Notes: generated by a model from the letters alone, not told the origin. A stretch of DNA of 35,198 bases from an uncultured Collinsella sp. (GCA_959602875.1 CAUGVQ010000008.1:1-35198); one strand, 5' to 3'; positions 25,474 through 33,970 are shown, counted from the stretch's first letter. Numbers and translations: made by a program.

Positions 25474-25512
25474 ATTATACGCGCCCCAGCATTTGATGAA
25501 ACGGCGTTTCAT
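25474..25512 (-). promoter_or_regulatory. xpt promoter with perfect 17-bp palindrome
   Basis: On the - strand the -10 is TATAAT (25474-25479), and a -35-like GTTTCA lies 17 bp upstream (25497-25502). The -35 is embedded in ATGAAACGGCGTTTCAT (25496-25512; 7-bp perfect arms, 3-bp centre), so a repressor bound there would block the promoter. The site also lies upstream of the divergent LysR gene. A second hairpin, CGTGTAG (25532-25538) with CTACACG (25547-25553), follows toward LysR. Confidence 0.6.
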
Positions 25513-25600
25513 GCCTGTGGGCTATAGTTCACGTGTAGACATTCAGCTACACGCGCCGGCAAGGCCATGTAACACAAGGGCAGGATAACGAAAGGACCCC

Positions 25601-26473
25601 ATGGAACTCCGCCATCTGCAGTACTTCCTTATGGTCGCCCGCGAGGGGACCATCTCCGGCGCGGCGCACGCGCTTCATCTTTCCCAACCCTCGCTCTCGC
25701 GCCAGATGCAGGACCTGGAACAGGAGCTCGGCCTCAAGCTCTTTGACCGCGGCAGCCGCCGCATCGAGCTCACCGCGGCGGGCATGCGCCTGCGCCGGCG
25801 CGCGGAGGAGATTGTCGACCTGGTGGGACGCACGGAGGCGGAGCTGCGTGTATCTGCCGAGACGCTCACGGGCGAGGTGCGCATTGGCTGCGGCGAAACG
25901 CCCGCGGTGAGGCTCGTCGCCAACGTGATGGCCGAGATGCAAGACGAGTATCCGCTGGTACGCTTTGCCCTGCACAGCGGCAACGCCGAGGACGTGCGCG
26001 AGCGGCTCGACAACGGCCTTATCGATTTCGGCATCTTTGTGGGCAAGGTCGACCTCACGCGCTACGAGAGCATCGAGCTACCCGCACGCGACCGCTGGGG
26101 CGTTATCATGCGTCGCGACGACGCTCTCTGCCGCAAGGAGTCCGTGCAGGCAAGCGACCTTGCGGGTCTTCCGCTCATCCTTTCTGCCCAAGGCGGTAAC
26201 GAGTTGGCGCCGTGGTTCCACCGCGACCTCGCAGAACTCGACGTTGTTGCCACGTACAACCTGCTCTACAACGCTGCGGCACTCGCCGAGGCACGCGTGG
26301 GGTACGTAGTGTGTCTTGAGGGAATCGTCGAAACCTCACTCGCCACCGACCTTGTCTTCCGCCCGCTGGAACCTGAGGTCACCGCCGGCGTTGCCATCGC
26401 GTGGAAGCGCTATCAGGAGCTGTCGCCTGCAGCCGAGGCGTTTCGCCAGACCATAAGCAAGCTTTGGGGATAG
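25601..26473 (+). CDS. LysR-family transcriptional regulator
   Basis: This 290-residue LysR regulator has an N-terminal winged helix-turn-helix (MELRHLQYFLMVAREGTISG, then LHLSQPSLSRQMQDLEQELG) and the co-inducer-binding domain (about 90-285). It is close in length and layout to the LysR at 14.4 kb, including the DRWGVIMRRDDALC and VATYNLLYNAAALAEARVGYVV segments, so the two are paralogues. AAAGGACC precedes the ATG at 25601. It is divergent from xpt and may regulate that operon or act elsewhere. The effector is unknown. Confidence 0.93.
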   Translation: MELRHLQYFLMVAREGTISGAAHALHLSQPSLSRQMQDLEQELGLKLFDRGSRRIELTAAGMRLRRRAEEIVDLVGRTEAELRVSAETLTGEVRIGCGETPAVRLVANVMAEMQDEYPLVRFALHSGNAEDVRERLDNGLIDFGIFVGKVDLTRYESIELPARDRWGVIMRRDDALCRKESVQASDLAGLPLILSAQGGNELAPWFHRDLAELDVVATYNLLYNAAALAEARVGYVVCLEGIVETSLATDLVFRPLEPEVTAGVAIAWKRYQELSPAAEAFRQTISKLWG

Positions 26474-26493
26474 AGACGCTTCAGACGAGAAGC

Positions 26494-26671
26494 GGAGTAG
26501 TGAACCCGTTTAGGTCTTTCGGGCGATAATCGAAGTAATGAACCCGGTAATGCGCGATTCGGCGCTTTTCGCGGCCTCGGATTCACTACTTCGATTATTG
26601 CAGGCTCTCTACCAGCACTTCTTCTGCTGACTTTTTCTCGGGTGCATTGTCGGGTTCATTACTTCGATTCT
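26494..26671. repeat. Four-copy inverted repeat family, core GAAGTARTGAACCCG
   Basis: Copies in + orientation lie at 26494-26508 (short) and 26526-26546. Copies in - orientation lie at 26578-26598 and 26651-26671. The fullest form is ATAATCGAAGTAATGAACCCG, with one or a few differences in the others. Copies 2 and 3 face each other and could form a stem of about 20 bp. This looks like a REP- or MITE-like intergenic element, or a structured RNA. I cannot tell which. Confidence 0.7.
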
Positions 26672-26766
26672 TGCCTGAAACGCGGCGGAGAAATTGCAAA
26701 GCACAAGGTCTGGGCGCCCGGCCCCCGGTGGCGGAGGCCCGCAACGCGGCGGCGGGTGCCCGCGCC

Positions 26767-26811
26767 AAAACGCACGCGCCCCGCTCCGCGCAGACGGGCG
26801 GAGCGGGGCGC
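26767..26811 (-). terminator. Terminator of the NlpC/P60-type gene
   Basis: A perfect 14-bp GC-rich stem (26776-26789 with 26798-26811) closes an 8-nt loop. On the - strand TTTT follows at 26767-26770. Confidence 0.8.
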
Positions 26812-26863
26812 TCGTAAAACCAAGGTGGCACGCCGACAAGCGGCGTGGTTCTCGGCGCGGTTC

Positions 26864-28138
26864 TTACTGCGCGGCGAGGTTGATGCCCATCGCCCAGCCC
26901 CAGCGGGGGGCAACGGTATCGCCGTAGTAGTTGCACCACGTATCGAGGTTGGTAGTGGCAATACGACCGATGTTCTCCATGATGCGGTTATCGCCAATGT
27001 AGATGCCCACGTGACCCCAAATGCGGCCGGCGTAGTTTTTGCTGTAGGTCGATACGGCAACGATCATGCCCACCTGCAGCTGGGCCTTGTTGGAGTACGT
27101 GCAGTAGCGCGCATACATGTCGTTAGCGTTGCCACCGATGTAGCCGTAGCCCGCACGCTGGAACACGCGCGAGACCCATGCTGCACAGTAGTTGGCGCCG
27201 GGGGACGGCGTAGCGTAGCAAGAGTCAACGATGCGGCGCTGCGCTGCGCTGGCGGCGTTGTAGTCTTGGCCGCTACCCGCCTGCGGGATGTAGCCACCAC
27301 CGCTGCTGCTTCCGCCACCGCTCGACGAACCCTGCTGGGCGGCAAGCTCCGCCTGGCGGCGAGCCTCCTCGGCAGCGCGGGCCTCGGCCTCGGCCGCGGC
27401 GACAATCTCAGCGTCGCGCTGGGCCACAAGCTGCTGTACCTCGCCAGAAAGACCGCTCAGCACCTCCTGGACCTCGTCCTGCTTCGCCTGCATGCTCGCA
27501 AGCTGCTGCGTCTGCTGGTCACGCAGCTCCTCGAGGTCGGCCTTTTGGCCCTCGAGCTCGCTCTTCTTCTCCTCGAGCTCGGCCTGGATCGCGTTGATCT
27601 CCTTGATGGCCTCGCGGTCAGCCGCGTTAATCTTGTCGATGTAGTAGATGTTGGAGAGCAGCTCATCGAACGACTCGGACGAGAACAGCAACGTGAGCGC
27701 GTCGTTGCCACCGTTCTTGTAGCTCGACGCCACGCGATCGGAAAGCTCGCCTTGCTTCCCCTCGAGCTCCTCTTGCTTCTTGTCGATCTCTGCCTGCGTA
27801 TCGTCAATCTGGAGCTGGACGTCCTCGATCTTATCGAGTGTCTGCTCCTGCTGGACGGTGAGCGCCTGGAACTGCGAGGCAATCTCGTTCAGTTGGGCCT
27901 GCACGGCGTCGTACTCCGCCTGCGCCTCCGCAAGGGCGTCAAGCGTCTCCTGCGTAGCCTCGGCTGCACCCGCTGCGCGCGGCAGGCCAAACAGCACCGC
28001 GGCGCCGGCAAGGCCCAGAAGGCCCTTGAGGGCGGTGCGACGAGAGACCTGGTCCTGATAGGCAATGCTTAAGAAGGCATTGGTGAGGTCGGTTTGCTTC
28101 TGCGCATCCGTGAGCGCGTCTTCTGTGCGTTGTGACAT
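26864..28138 (-). CDS. Tat-exported coiled-coil NlpC/P60 or CHAP-type peptidoglycan hydrolase
   Basis: This 424-residue cell-wall hydrolase resembles PcsB/RipA-type enzymes. The N-terminus has a 30-residue charged lead and then a twin-arginine signal, VSRRTALKG, with Arg33-Arg34, a hydrophobic core, and a likely cleavage after AGAAEA near 60. A long coiled coil (about 62-262) includes the PcsB-like LLFSSESFDELLSNIYYI at about 150-167. A Ser/Gly linker (271-282) leads to a cysteine peptidase domain with Cys318 in ANYCAAWVS and His376 in WGHVGIYIGDN. It probably cleaves peptide stems during cell division and is activated through the coiled coil. GGAGCACAT precedes the ATG at 28138. Confidence 0.9.
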   Translation of the reverse strand: MSQRTEDALTDAQKQTDLTNAFLSIAYQDQVSRRTALKGLLGLAGAAVLFGLPRAAGAAEATQETLDALAEAQAEYDAVQAQLNEIASQFQALTVQQEQTLDKIEDVQLQIDDTQAEIDKKQEELEGKQGELSDRVASSYKNGGNDALTLLFSSESFDELLSNIYYIDKINAADREAIKEINAIQAELEEKKSELEGQKADLEELRDQQTQQLASMQAKQDEVQEVLSGLSGEVQQLVAQRDAEIVAAAEAEARAAEEARRQAELAAQQGSSSGGGSSSGGGYIPQAGSGQDYNAASAAQRRIVDSCYATPSPGANYCAAWVSRVFQRAGYGYIGGNANDMYARYCTYSNKAQLQVGMIVAVSTYSKNYAGRIWGHVGIYIGDNRIMENIGRIATTNLDTWCNYYGDTVAPRWGWAMGINLAAQ

Positions 28139-28232
28139 ATGTGCTCCGTTAGTAATGTGTGTATATGTCGCCGAACGTAGATTTAAGGATAGCGTACTTT
28201 GCGGGCATCCGTCCGATTTACACAGACGTGTT

Positions 28233-28263
28233 TATGCTGCGAATTGTTCACTTCTGCAGCATA
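28233..28263. promoter_or_regulatory. Inverted repeat between hydrolase and galE genes
   Basis: TATGCTGC (28233-28240) and GCAGCATA (28256-28263) are perfect 8-bp arms with a 15-bp spacer. They lie about 100 bp upstream of the hydrolase start and 130 bp upstream of galE. It could be an operator for a dimeric regulator in the divergent promoter region, or a leader hairpin. Confidence 0.4.
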
Positions 28264-28360
28264 GGGTGTCATTTTGGCATCAAAGCAGACCAAGTTGCAC
28301 GAAGGCGTGTCCGTTGTCGTAACCTTTGCCCCTGCGGCACCTGCGGCGTGTTGCCTGCGC

Positions 28361-28366
28361 TATACT
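28361..28366 (+). promoter_or_regulatory. Candidate -10 box of galE
   Basis: TATACT lies 30 bp before the galE start codon, giving a short leader. The -35 position at 17 bp (CACCTG) is poor, so the call rests on the -10 alone. Confidence 0.35.
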
Positions 28367-28395
28367 CGGTGGGACCATCAGCGGAAGGAGACCGC

Positions 28396-29460
28396 ATGTC
28401 CAGCACGCTTACCCCCGATCAGACCTGCGTCCTTGTAACCGGTGGCGCCGGGTTTATCGGCTCTCACACCGTCGTTGAGCTCCTTGGCCAAGGCTATAAG
28501 GTCGTTATTGTGGACGACCTGTCCAACTCGAGTGCCGTTGCCGTCGAGCGCATCAAGCGCATCGTGAGCGAGGCGGCGGCGCAGAACCTCACCTTCTACG
28601 AGGCAGACGTCAACGACCGCGAGGCGCTCGAGCGCATCTTTGGCGCGCACCAGATCGACCGCGTCATTCACTTTGCCGGCTACAAGGCGGTGGGCGAGAG
28701 CGTCTCGAAGCCGATTGAGTACTATAGCAACAACATCGGCAATACGCTCACGCTCGTGGACGTTATGCGCGCGCACGGCTGCAAGTCCATCATCTTCTCC
28801 AGCTCGGCCACCGTCTACGGCGACCCGGACAGCCTGCCGCTTACCGAGGAGGCGCCCAAGAAGCCCGCGACCAACCCCTACGGCTGGACAAAGTGGATGA
28901 TCGAGCAGATCTTGACCGACCTCCACACCGCAGACCCGGAGTGGGACGTCGTGTTGCTGCGTTACTTCAACCCCATCGGCGCGCATCCCTCGGGCCTCAT
29001 TGGCGAGGACCCCAAGGGCATCCCCAACAACCTCGTGCCCTACGTGGCGCAGACCGCCATTGGCAAGCGCGACGCCGTGCACGTCTTTGGCGGCGACTAC
29101 GACACCCCCGACGGCACCGGCGTGCGCGACTACATCCACGTGGTCGACCTCGCACTTGGCCATGTGGCGGCGCTTGCTTGGATGAACGGCAAGACCGGCG
29201 TGGAGGTCTTCAACCTCGGCACCGGCACGGGCACCTCGGTGCTCGAGATCATCCGCGCGTTCAGCGCTGCCTGCGGGCACGAGATCCCCTATGTGATTGA
29301 GGCGCGCCGCCCCGGCGACGTGACCGCCAACTACGCCGACTGCGCCAAGGCGCGCGAGCTCATGGGCTGGGAGGCCAAGTACAACATCGACGACATGTGC
29401 CGCGATTCGTGGAACTGGCAGTCCAAGAACCCCGACGGTTACGCCACGCCCGAGGCCTAA
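28396..29460 (+). CDS. galE: UDP-glucose 4-epimerase
   Basis: This 354-residue extended short-chain dehydrogenase interconverts UDP-glucose and UDP-galactose (or the N-acetyl forms) for the Leloir pathway and surface polysaccharides. NAD-binding GGAGFIG is at 16-22, the catalytic Ser is in SSSATVYG (135-142), and the YxxxK pair is Tyr162 and Lys166. RYFNPIGAHPSG and RDYIHVVDLA follow, as is typical of GalE. GAAGGAG lies at 28384-28390 before the ATG at 28396; the longer open frame upstream has no support. The polyprenyl synthase gene follows after 17 bp, so they share a transcript. Confidence 0.95.
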   Translation: MSSTLTPDQTCVLVTGGAGFIGSHTVVELLGQGYKVVIVDDLSNSSAVAVERIKRIVSEAAAQNLTFYEADVNDREALERIFGAHQIDRVIHFAGYKAVGESVSKPIEYYSNNIGNTLTLVDVMRAHGCKSIIFSSSATVYGDPDSLPLTEEAPKKPATNPYGWTKWMIEQILTDLHTADPEWDVVLLRYFNPIGAHPSGLIGEDPKGIPNNLVPYVAQTAIGKRDAVHVFGGDYDTPDGTGVRDYIHVVDLALGHVAALAWMNGKTGVEVFNLGTGTGTSVLEIIRAFSAACGHEIPYVIEARRPGDVTANYADCAKARELMGWEAKYNIDDMCRDSWNWQSKNPDGYATPEA

Positions 29461-29477
29461 CGGAAGAGGGGCCCGCC

Positions 29478-30551
29478 ATGGCAGAGAAGAACGCACGCAG
29501 CACCGCAGACGGCACACGCTTTGTTGCCTACCTGACCGAGAAGCTGCCGCTTGTGGAGCAGGCGCTTGCCGAGACCGTGGCGCGCCCCCTGACCGACCTG
29601 CCGCAGGAGCGCGACCTCACGCGCTACCTCTATGGGCCGCTCGAGCGCTTTACCGCATCCGGCGGCAAGCGCGTGCGCCCTGTGCTCGCGCTGCTCGGCG
29701 CCGAGGCCGTGGGCGGCGAGGCTGCGCGCGCCCTCTCCCCCGCCGTCGCCATCGAGCTCTTCCAGAGCGCCGCCCTCATCCACGACGACATCGCCGATGA
29801 GGGGGAGCTCCGCCGCGGCGAGCCGTGCCTGCACGTGAGCGAGGGCACCGGCATTGCTATCAACGCGGGCGACCTCGCGCTTACCCGCGTGTTTGAGATC
29901 GTGCTCGCCGACGAAGGGCTCGAGCCCGCGCGGCGCCTGCGCGTGCTCGACGAGCTCGCCCGTATGGAGCGCCATACGCTCGAGGGCCAGGCTCTCGACC
30001 TCGGCTGGGTGCGTGACGCACGCTGGGATATCTCGAGCGCGGACTACTTCTATATGGTGGACAGCAAGACCGCGTGGTATACCGCCGCAAGCCCGCTTCT
30101 CATTGGCGCCATCGCCGGTGGGGCGGACGATGCACGCGCACGCCGCCTCATTGAGGTGGGCACGCCCGCGGGCATTGTCTTCCAGGTGCAGGACGACCTC
30201 TTGAACCTTGTGGGCGACGCCGATGCCCAGGGCAAGGACTTCCGCTCCGACATCACCGAGGGCAAGCGCACCCTCGCCGTGGTGACCGCGCTCGAAAATC
30301 TCGAGGACGCGCAGCACGACGAGCTGGTGGCGCTCCTGCGCGCCAAGACGAGCGACCCGGCAGAGCTCGCACGCGCCGTGGACCTCATCGAGGCCGGCGG
30401 CGGCATCGCAACCTGCCACGACGTGGCACGCAACAACGCCGAGCGCGCCATCGAGGCCGCGCAGAAGCTTGCCGACGAGGGCGTTATCACGCACCCCGCG
30501 GCCGAGGTGCTCGAGTCGATGGTCCACTTCTTTATGGAGCGCAACAAGTAG
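29478..30551 (+). CDS. Polyprenyl diphosphate synthase
   Basis: This 357-residue trans-isoprenyl diphosphate synthase (IspA/GGPPS type) builds linear prenyl diphosphates from IPP and an allylic starter. Visible are GGKRVRP (62-68) for IPP binding and the first aspartate-rich motif DDIAD (103-107). RRGEPCLH follows, then the second motif DDLLN (239-243), whose last Asp is Asn, and GKDFRSDITEGKRT. The product length cannot be set from sequence; quinone side chain or carrier lipid are both plausible. GAAGAGGGG precedes the ATG at 29478. Located 17 bp after galE, which may connect it to cell-envelope glycan synthesis. Confidence 0.92.
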   Translation: MAEKNARSTADGTRFVAYLTEKLPLVEQALAETVARPLTDLPQERDLTRYLYGPLERFTASGGKRVRPVLALLGAEAVGGEAARALSPAVAIELFQSAALIHDDIADEGELRRGEPCLHVSEGTGIAINAGDLALTRVFEIVLADEGLEPARRLRVLDELARMERHTLEGQALDLGWVRDARWDISSADYFYMVDSKTAWYTAASPLLIGAIAGGADDARARRLIEVGTPAGIVFQVQDDLLNLVGDADAQGKDFRSDITEGKRTLAVVTALENLEDAQHDELVALLRAKTSDPAELARAVDLIEAGGGIATCHDVARNNAERAIEAAQKLADEGVITHPAAEVLESMVHFFMERNK

Positions 30552-30557
30552 CCTGCA

Positions 30558-30591
30558 AACCGGTACGCTGCACCAACCGGTGCGCTGCGGC
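30558..30591. repeat. Short tandem repeat after the polyprenyl synthase gene
   Basis: AACCGGTACGCTGCACC and AACCGGTGCGCTGCGGC follow one another with a 17-bp period. It could be decayed terminator material; no function is inferred. Confidence 0.4.
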
Positions 30592-30644
30592 AAGCCGACG
30601 CCTTGCAGCGAGCCCGTATGCTGCGGCAATAGTGGCCAGAGGCG

Positions 30645-31358
30645 CTACACCCGCTCGCGCGCCTCGAGGCGCTTATACGCTATACCGCCTGCCACGATAA
30701 GCAGACCCGCCACCACTACGGCAATCGCCGCCAGCACATAGTTGCCGTCCCCAAAGGCCGAAGCCGCAATCGCGGAGGTCACGATGGAGGGGATGCGTCC
30801 CACCGTAGCGATGGCGAGCACCGCCGCAAAGCGCATGCGCGTGAGACCGGCAAAGTACGTGAGAAAATCCTTGGGCGTCCCCGGGATGAGAAAGACAATG
30901 AACATGATGAGCTCGAGCTTGCGCGCGTCCCTTATCCATCCGTACCGCTCGAGATGGCTGCGATCAAAGAAGAGCCCCACCACGCGCCAGCCCCAAGCGC
31001 GCACTGCAACGTAGATAACGCTGGAAGCCACGGCGCTCGCGATCAGACACAGAACGGTGCCCTCGACAAACCCAAATGCGTAGCCACTCGCCAGCTCCAC
31101 TGGCTCCCCTGGTAAAAACGCCAGCAATACCTGCAGGATGTTCACGCCAACGATGGCTAGGCGCGACAGCGCGGGATGCTCCGCCACATACGCGCGCACC
31201 GCATCCGCATCGGCAAGCCACGCGTAGACCGCCGGAAGATACTCCCAGCAAGCAATAAGCACACCCGCCAGCGCCACTATGCCGGCAGCAATAACCAGCG
31301 TGCGCCTGCGCCGCAGCGTATCTGCCGGACGTTCCGGCATGGAGCTCTTGATGCCCAT
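30645..31358 (-). CDS. TVP38/TMEM64-family (VTT domain) membrane protein
   Basis: This 237-residue VTT/DedA-like protein has about five to six membrane segments. The domain core includes FLPGEPVELASGYAFGFVEGT and the downstream FLIPGTPKDFLTYFAGLTRMRF, both with the conserved re-entrant proline/glycine pattern. Family members are proposed lipid scramblases or transporters in the envelope. The ATG at 31358 has GAAGAGG at good spacing; an ATG six codons earlier (31376) is possible. It is convergent with the polyprenyl synthase gene and lies downstream of the sensor kinase gene on the same strand, 144 bp away. Confidence 0.88.
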   Translation of the reverse strand: MGIKSSMPERPADTLRRRRTLVIAAGIVALAGVLIACWEYLPAVYAWLADADAVRAYVAEHPALSRLAIVGVNILQVLLAFLPGEPVELASGYAFGFVEGTVLCLIASAVASSVIYVAVRAWGWRVVGLFFDRSHLERYGWIRDARKLELIMFIVFLIPGTPKDFLTYFAGLTRMRFAAVLAIATVGRIPSIVTSAIAASAFGDGNYVLAAIAVVVAGLLIVAGGIAYKRLEARERV

Positions 31359-31502
31359 CGTCGCCTCTTCCCCCATGTGGAATCGGCCTCCTTCCGTTTG
31401 GCGGGCAAGGGCACAGCACGCCCCTGCGCACGCCGATGCACGGCATGCGTTTTTCGGTTTAGAGTGTAGAAAGAGGTCGATAAACGGAACTTGAAGGCAC
31501 GG

Positions 31503-33239
31503 TTAAGGTTTTGCTAACTCCACGGCAAAGGTCACGAGGACGAGAGCCCCGCCCGAAGCGTCGTTTGCGAGCTCGAGACTGCCCCCGTGCAACCGCGCGA
31601 GCACCGAAGCCACCGTGAGCCCCAGACCAAAGTGCTCCGCAGACTTCTGCTCGCTAAAGAACGACTCGCAGCCGCGCCTGAGCGCCTCGGCGCTAAATCC
31701 CGGGCCGTCATCGGCGACCTTCAGGTCGAGCACGGCGGGAAGGGTCCCTTCCGACTCGTCTAGAGCAGACGCCTTCCCAGCATCTGTCTCACACCGGCGA
31801 CGCAGGCAGACAGCCAACGACACCCGGTGCCCAGCAAACCGGCACGCGTTCGACATCACGTTGCCCAGAACTTCCTCAATAAGCGATGCGTCCACGCAAA
31901 GCATGGCCGCGCCGGTGGAGCCGCACACATCGGCAAGCTCGTTGCGCACCGCCACATGGCAGGCAATGCCCGCCTCGGACGCAAGCGTGCGCGCGGTGCG
32001 ACCCAAATCGCCGGCGAGCACCGAGAAAGCAACCGAGCCGCGCTCCACCTCACGGTCCTCCAGCTTGGTAATTCCCGTCATGGCTTGAGCATAGGATTCA
32101 AGACGCTCGACCTGCCCTTGCAAGGTCGCGATATGCGGCGACGGCTCTCTGTCCTCCATCATCTCGAGCGTACCCTTGAGCACCGTTACCGGCGTGCGGA
32201 GATCGTGCGCAAAGGCAGCATTTAAGCGCCTACGCTCCTCTGCCGTCTCAAACAGCGTGCGCTGGGCCTCCTCAAGAGACGCGCGCATACGTTCAAAAGC
32301 TGAGGCAAGACCTGCGAACTCCCTGCCCGCTACTGCGCCGACCGTGAAATCCAAATCCTGCGCGGCGATACGCTCCGCCGCGTGATGGAGCGTCCCCAAA
32401 GGCTCGGCAAGGCGAGTCCGGTAAAACCGTCTAAAGAGCGCCGTTGCGAGCACGCCCAACACCACAAAGGGAGCGAACCCCGCCGCAATACGCAGGGCGA
32501 GCATGAGCGCGGTCTCGGTGCTCGCCTGTGCCTGCGATACGTAATAGCCGATGTTTGAGGTAAGGATCTCATCGTCCGCCGCGCCGAGCTGCTCTATCGC
32601 AGCCCCCAACTCGCCTGTGGTCGATATCCGCTCGCGGCGCTCGCGCTCGTCGTAGCGCGCAAGCTCGTCCGCCGCGATGGGTTCGGGGTTGTAGGGATTT
32701 CCACCTGCCTCAATATAGTCTGCCTCGGTATAGTTGCCTCCCCAGTCATACAGTTTGAGACCGTCGTCGGAGGCAAGGCGCGCGAGCGTTGCGTACACAA
32801 CGGGGCGTTCAGTGGAAGCGTTGATGACCTGCGGAGACCCATTATCTGTCTCCACGCTTGCGCGCCCCGTGCCCCGGCGCATCCCCACATACAACATGCG
32901 ATCGCCAATTCCGCTACCCAGATCAACGGAAACCGCCGGAACGAGCTCTCCCGAGGCCGCGTCATAGATATAGGGGCCGCTATCCACCTCGGTGCGGCCC
33001 TCGTTCTCCACACGGTCCAGATAGTGATATCCCTCAAGGCACGCCACCATAAACGTCACCGAAACCGCAACGGAAAGCACCAGGCAGATTGCCGTATAGC
33101 AGGCAAACGACCGCATAAGCGGGAGATTGCGCCACCACGCAGACAACCGTTCGCGCGGCGAGCTGGGAGTGCCGCTTCCAGAAGCAGCCCCGTGGTGGCA
33201 CCCACCCATGGCGCGCGCTCCGTTCCTCTTCTCGCTCAT
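31503..33239 (-). CDS. Two-component sensor histidine kinase
   Basis: This 578-residue membrane kinase has a cytoplasmic lead (1-40) and a first membrane helix (about 44-68). A large extracytoplasmic sensor of about 170 residues contains a repeated Tyr/Asn/Asp-rich part (DWGGNYTEADYIEAGGNPYNPEP). The second helix is at about 243-270, followed by a HAMP-like linker. The H-box FAHDLRTPVTVLKG has His345, the N-box is NVMSNACRF, and the ATP-lid motifs are VADDGPGFS and FGLGLTVASVLARLHGG. The ATG at 33239 overlaps the response-regulator stop (ATGA), so they are coupled. The signal is unknown; the kinase core resembles NisK/SpaK-type peptide sensors. Confidence 0.93.
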   Translation of the reverse strand: MSEKRNGARAMGGCHHGAASGSGTPSSPRERLSAWWRNLPLMRSFACYTAICLVLSVAVSVTFMVACLEGYHYLDRVENEGRTEVDSGPYIYDAASGELVPAVSVDLGSGIGDRMLYVGMRRGTGRASVETDNGSPQVINASTERPVVYATLARLASDDGLKLYDWGGNYTEADYIEAGGNPYNPEPIAADELARYDERERRERISTTGELGAAIEQLGAADDEILTSNIGYYVSQAQASTETALMLALRIAAGFAPFVVLGVLATALFRRFYRTRLAEPLGTLHHAAERIAAQDLDFTVGAVAGREFAGLASAFERMRASLEEAQRTLFETAEERRRLNAAFAHDLRTPVTVLKGTLEMMEDREPSPHIATLQGQVERLESYAQAMTGITKLEDREVERGSVAFSVLAGDLGRTARTLASEAGIACHVAVRNELADVCGSTGAAMLCVDASLIEEVLGNVMSNACRFAGHRVSLAVCLRRRCETDAGKASALDESEGTLPAVLDLKVADDGPGFSAEALRRGCESFFSEQKSAEHFGLGLTVASVLARLHGGSLELANDASGGALVLVTFAVELAKP

Positions 33240-33970
33240 CGTGCCTCCCACTTGTACCCGACGCCCCAGACCGTTGCTATGGGATCTTGCACACATCCCG
33301 CATCGGCAAACTTGCGCCGAATGCGTCTCACGTGCTCGCGCACAATGCCGGGATCGCCCTCGGCATCCCAATCCCACACCTGCTCGTATATCTGCCGACG
33401 GTCATACACGCGCCCCGGATTCTTGGAGAGCATCGCCACGATGTCAAACTCCGTCCGCGTAAAATCGAGCGCAACGGCGCCCTCGCCCGGCCGTTCAACC
33501 AACACCACACGCCGCCCGTAATCGATGGTAATCTCCGAGAACATTCGCACGCTCTCCGTCGCGGCAGGCCGACGCGCCTCTCGGGCAAGATGGGCGCGAA
33601 CACGACCGCCCAACACAGCGAGCGAGAAGGGCTTGAGCACGTAGTCGTCCGCCCCTGCGGCAAAGCCGTCGAGCTGGTCGGCGTCCTCCACGCGCGCCGT
33701 CAAAAAGATGATGGGGCAGCTCAAGTGCTCCCGAATCTTTCGGCAGAGTGCAAACCCATCCATACCCGGCATATTCACGTCAAGCAGCGCTAGGTCGATT
33801 GCCCGCTGCGGGTCGCGACCCTCGGCAAGCGCAGCGTTAATTGCCTCCAGCGCCTCACGGGCGCTCGTGGCACAAACGCACCGATATCCCTCGCCTTCAA
33901 AATAGGCGCCCAACATGCGAACAATATCCGGTTCGTCATCCACAATGAGTAGACGTGCACCTTCGCTCAT
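33236..33970 (-). CDS. OmpR-family response regulator
   Basis: This 244-residue protein has a receiver domain (about 1-125) with the acidic pair Asp11-Asp12, phospho-acceptor Asp64 in LLDVNMPGMDGF, Thr in FLTAR and Lys in YVLKPFS. A winged-helix DNA-binding domain (about 150-242) has LDFTRTEFDIVAMLSKNPGRVY and VREHVRRIRRKF. GGAGG precedes the ATG at 33970. It is the first gene of the two-component operon and overlaps the kinase gene by 4 bp. Its targets may include the VTT gene downstream, but no shared site was found. Confidence 0.95.
   Translation of the reverse strand: MSEGARLLIVDDEPDIVRMLGAYFEGEGYRCVCATSAREALEAINAALAEGRDPQRAIDLALLDVNMPGMDGFALCRKIREHLSCPIIFLTARVEDADQLDGFAAGADDYVLKPFSLAVLGGRVRAHLAREARRPAATESVRMFSEITIDYGRRVVLVERPGEGAVALDFTRTEFDIVAMLSKNPGRVYDRRQIYEQVWDWDAEGDPGIVREHVRRIRRKFADAGCVQDPIATVWGVGYKWEAR

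Larger units (their letters stand above)
26474..26863. other. Gene-free region with repeats and terminator
   Basis: This 390-bp gap after the second LysR gene holds four copies of a short repeat (26494-26671), a GC-rich stretch with no recognisable gene (26680-26765), and the strong terminator of the NlpC/P60 gene (26767-26811). A short frame from the ATG at 26642 runs through it but is mostly antisense to the hydrolase gene. Confidence 0.6.

Noticed and set aside
25418..25480. Purine riboswitch in the xpt leader
   Set aside because: The leader after the TATAAT box is only about 50 nt and has none of the conserved purine-aptamer core.
26494..26671. CRISPR array
   Set aside because: Repeats occur in both orientations, with irregular spacing and variable length, and no cas genes are nearby.
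26642..28072. 476-codon + strand frame starting in the repeat region
   Set aside because: Nearly all of it is antisense to the hydrolase gene, and its first part crosses the repeat and the terminator hairpin.
28378..30629. Long antisense frames opposite galE and the polyprenyl synthase gene
   Set aside because: Composition shadows of two well-identified genes; Leu/Val/Gly/His-rich with no domain.
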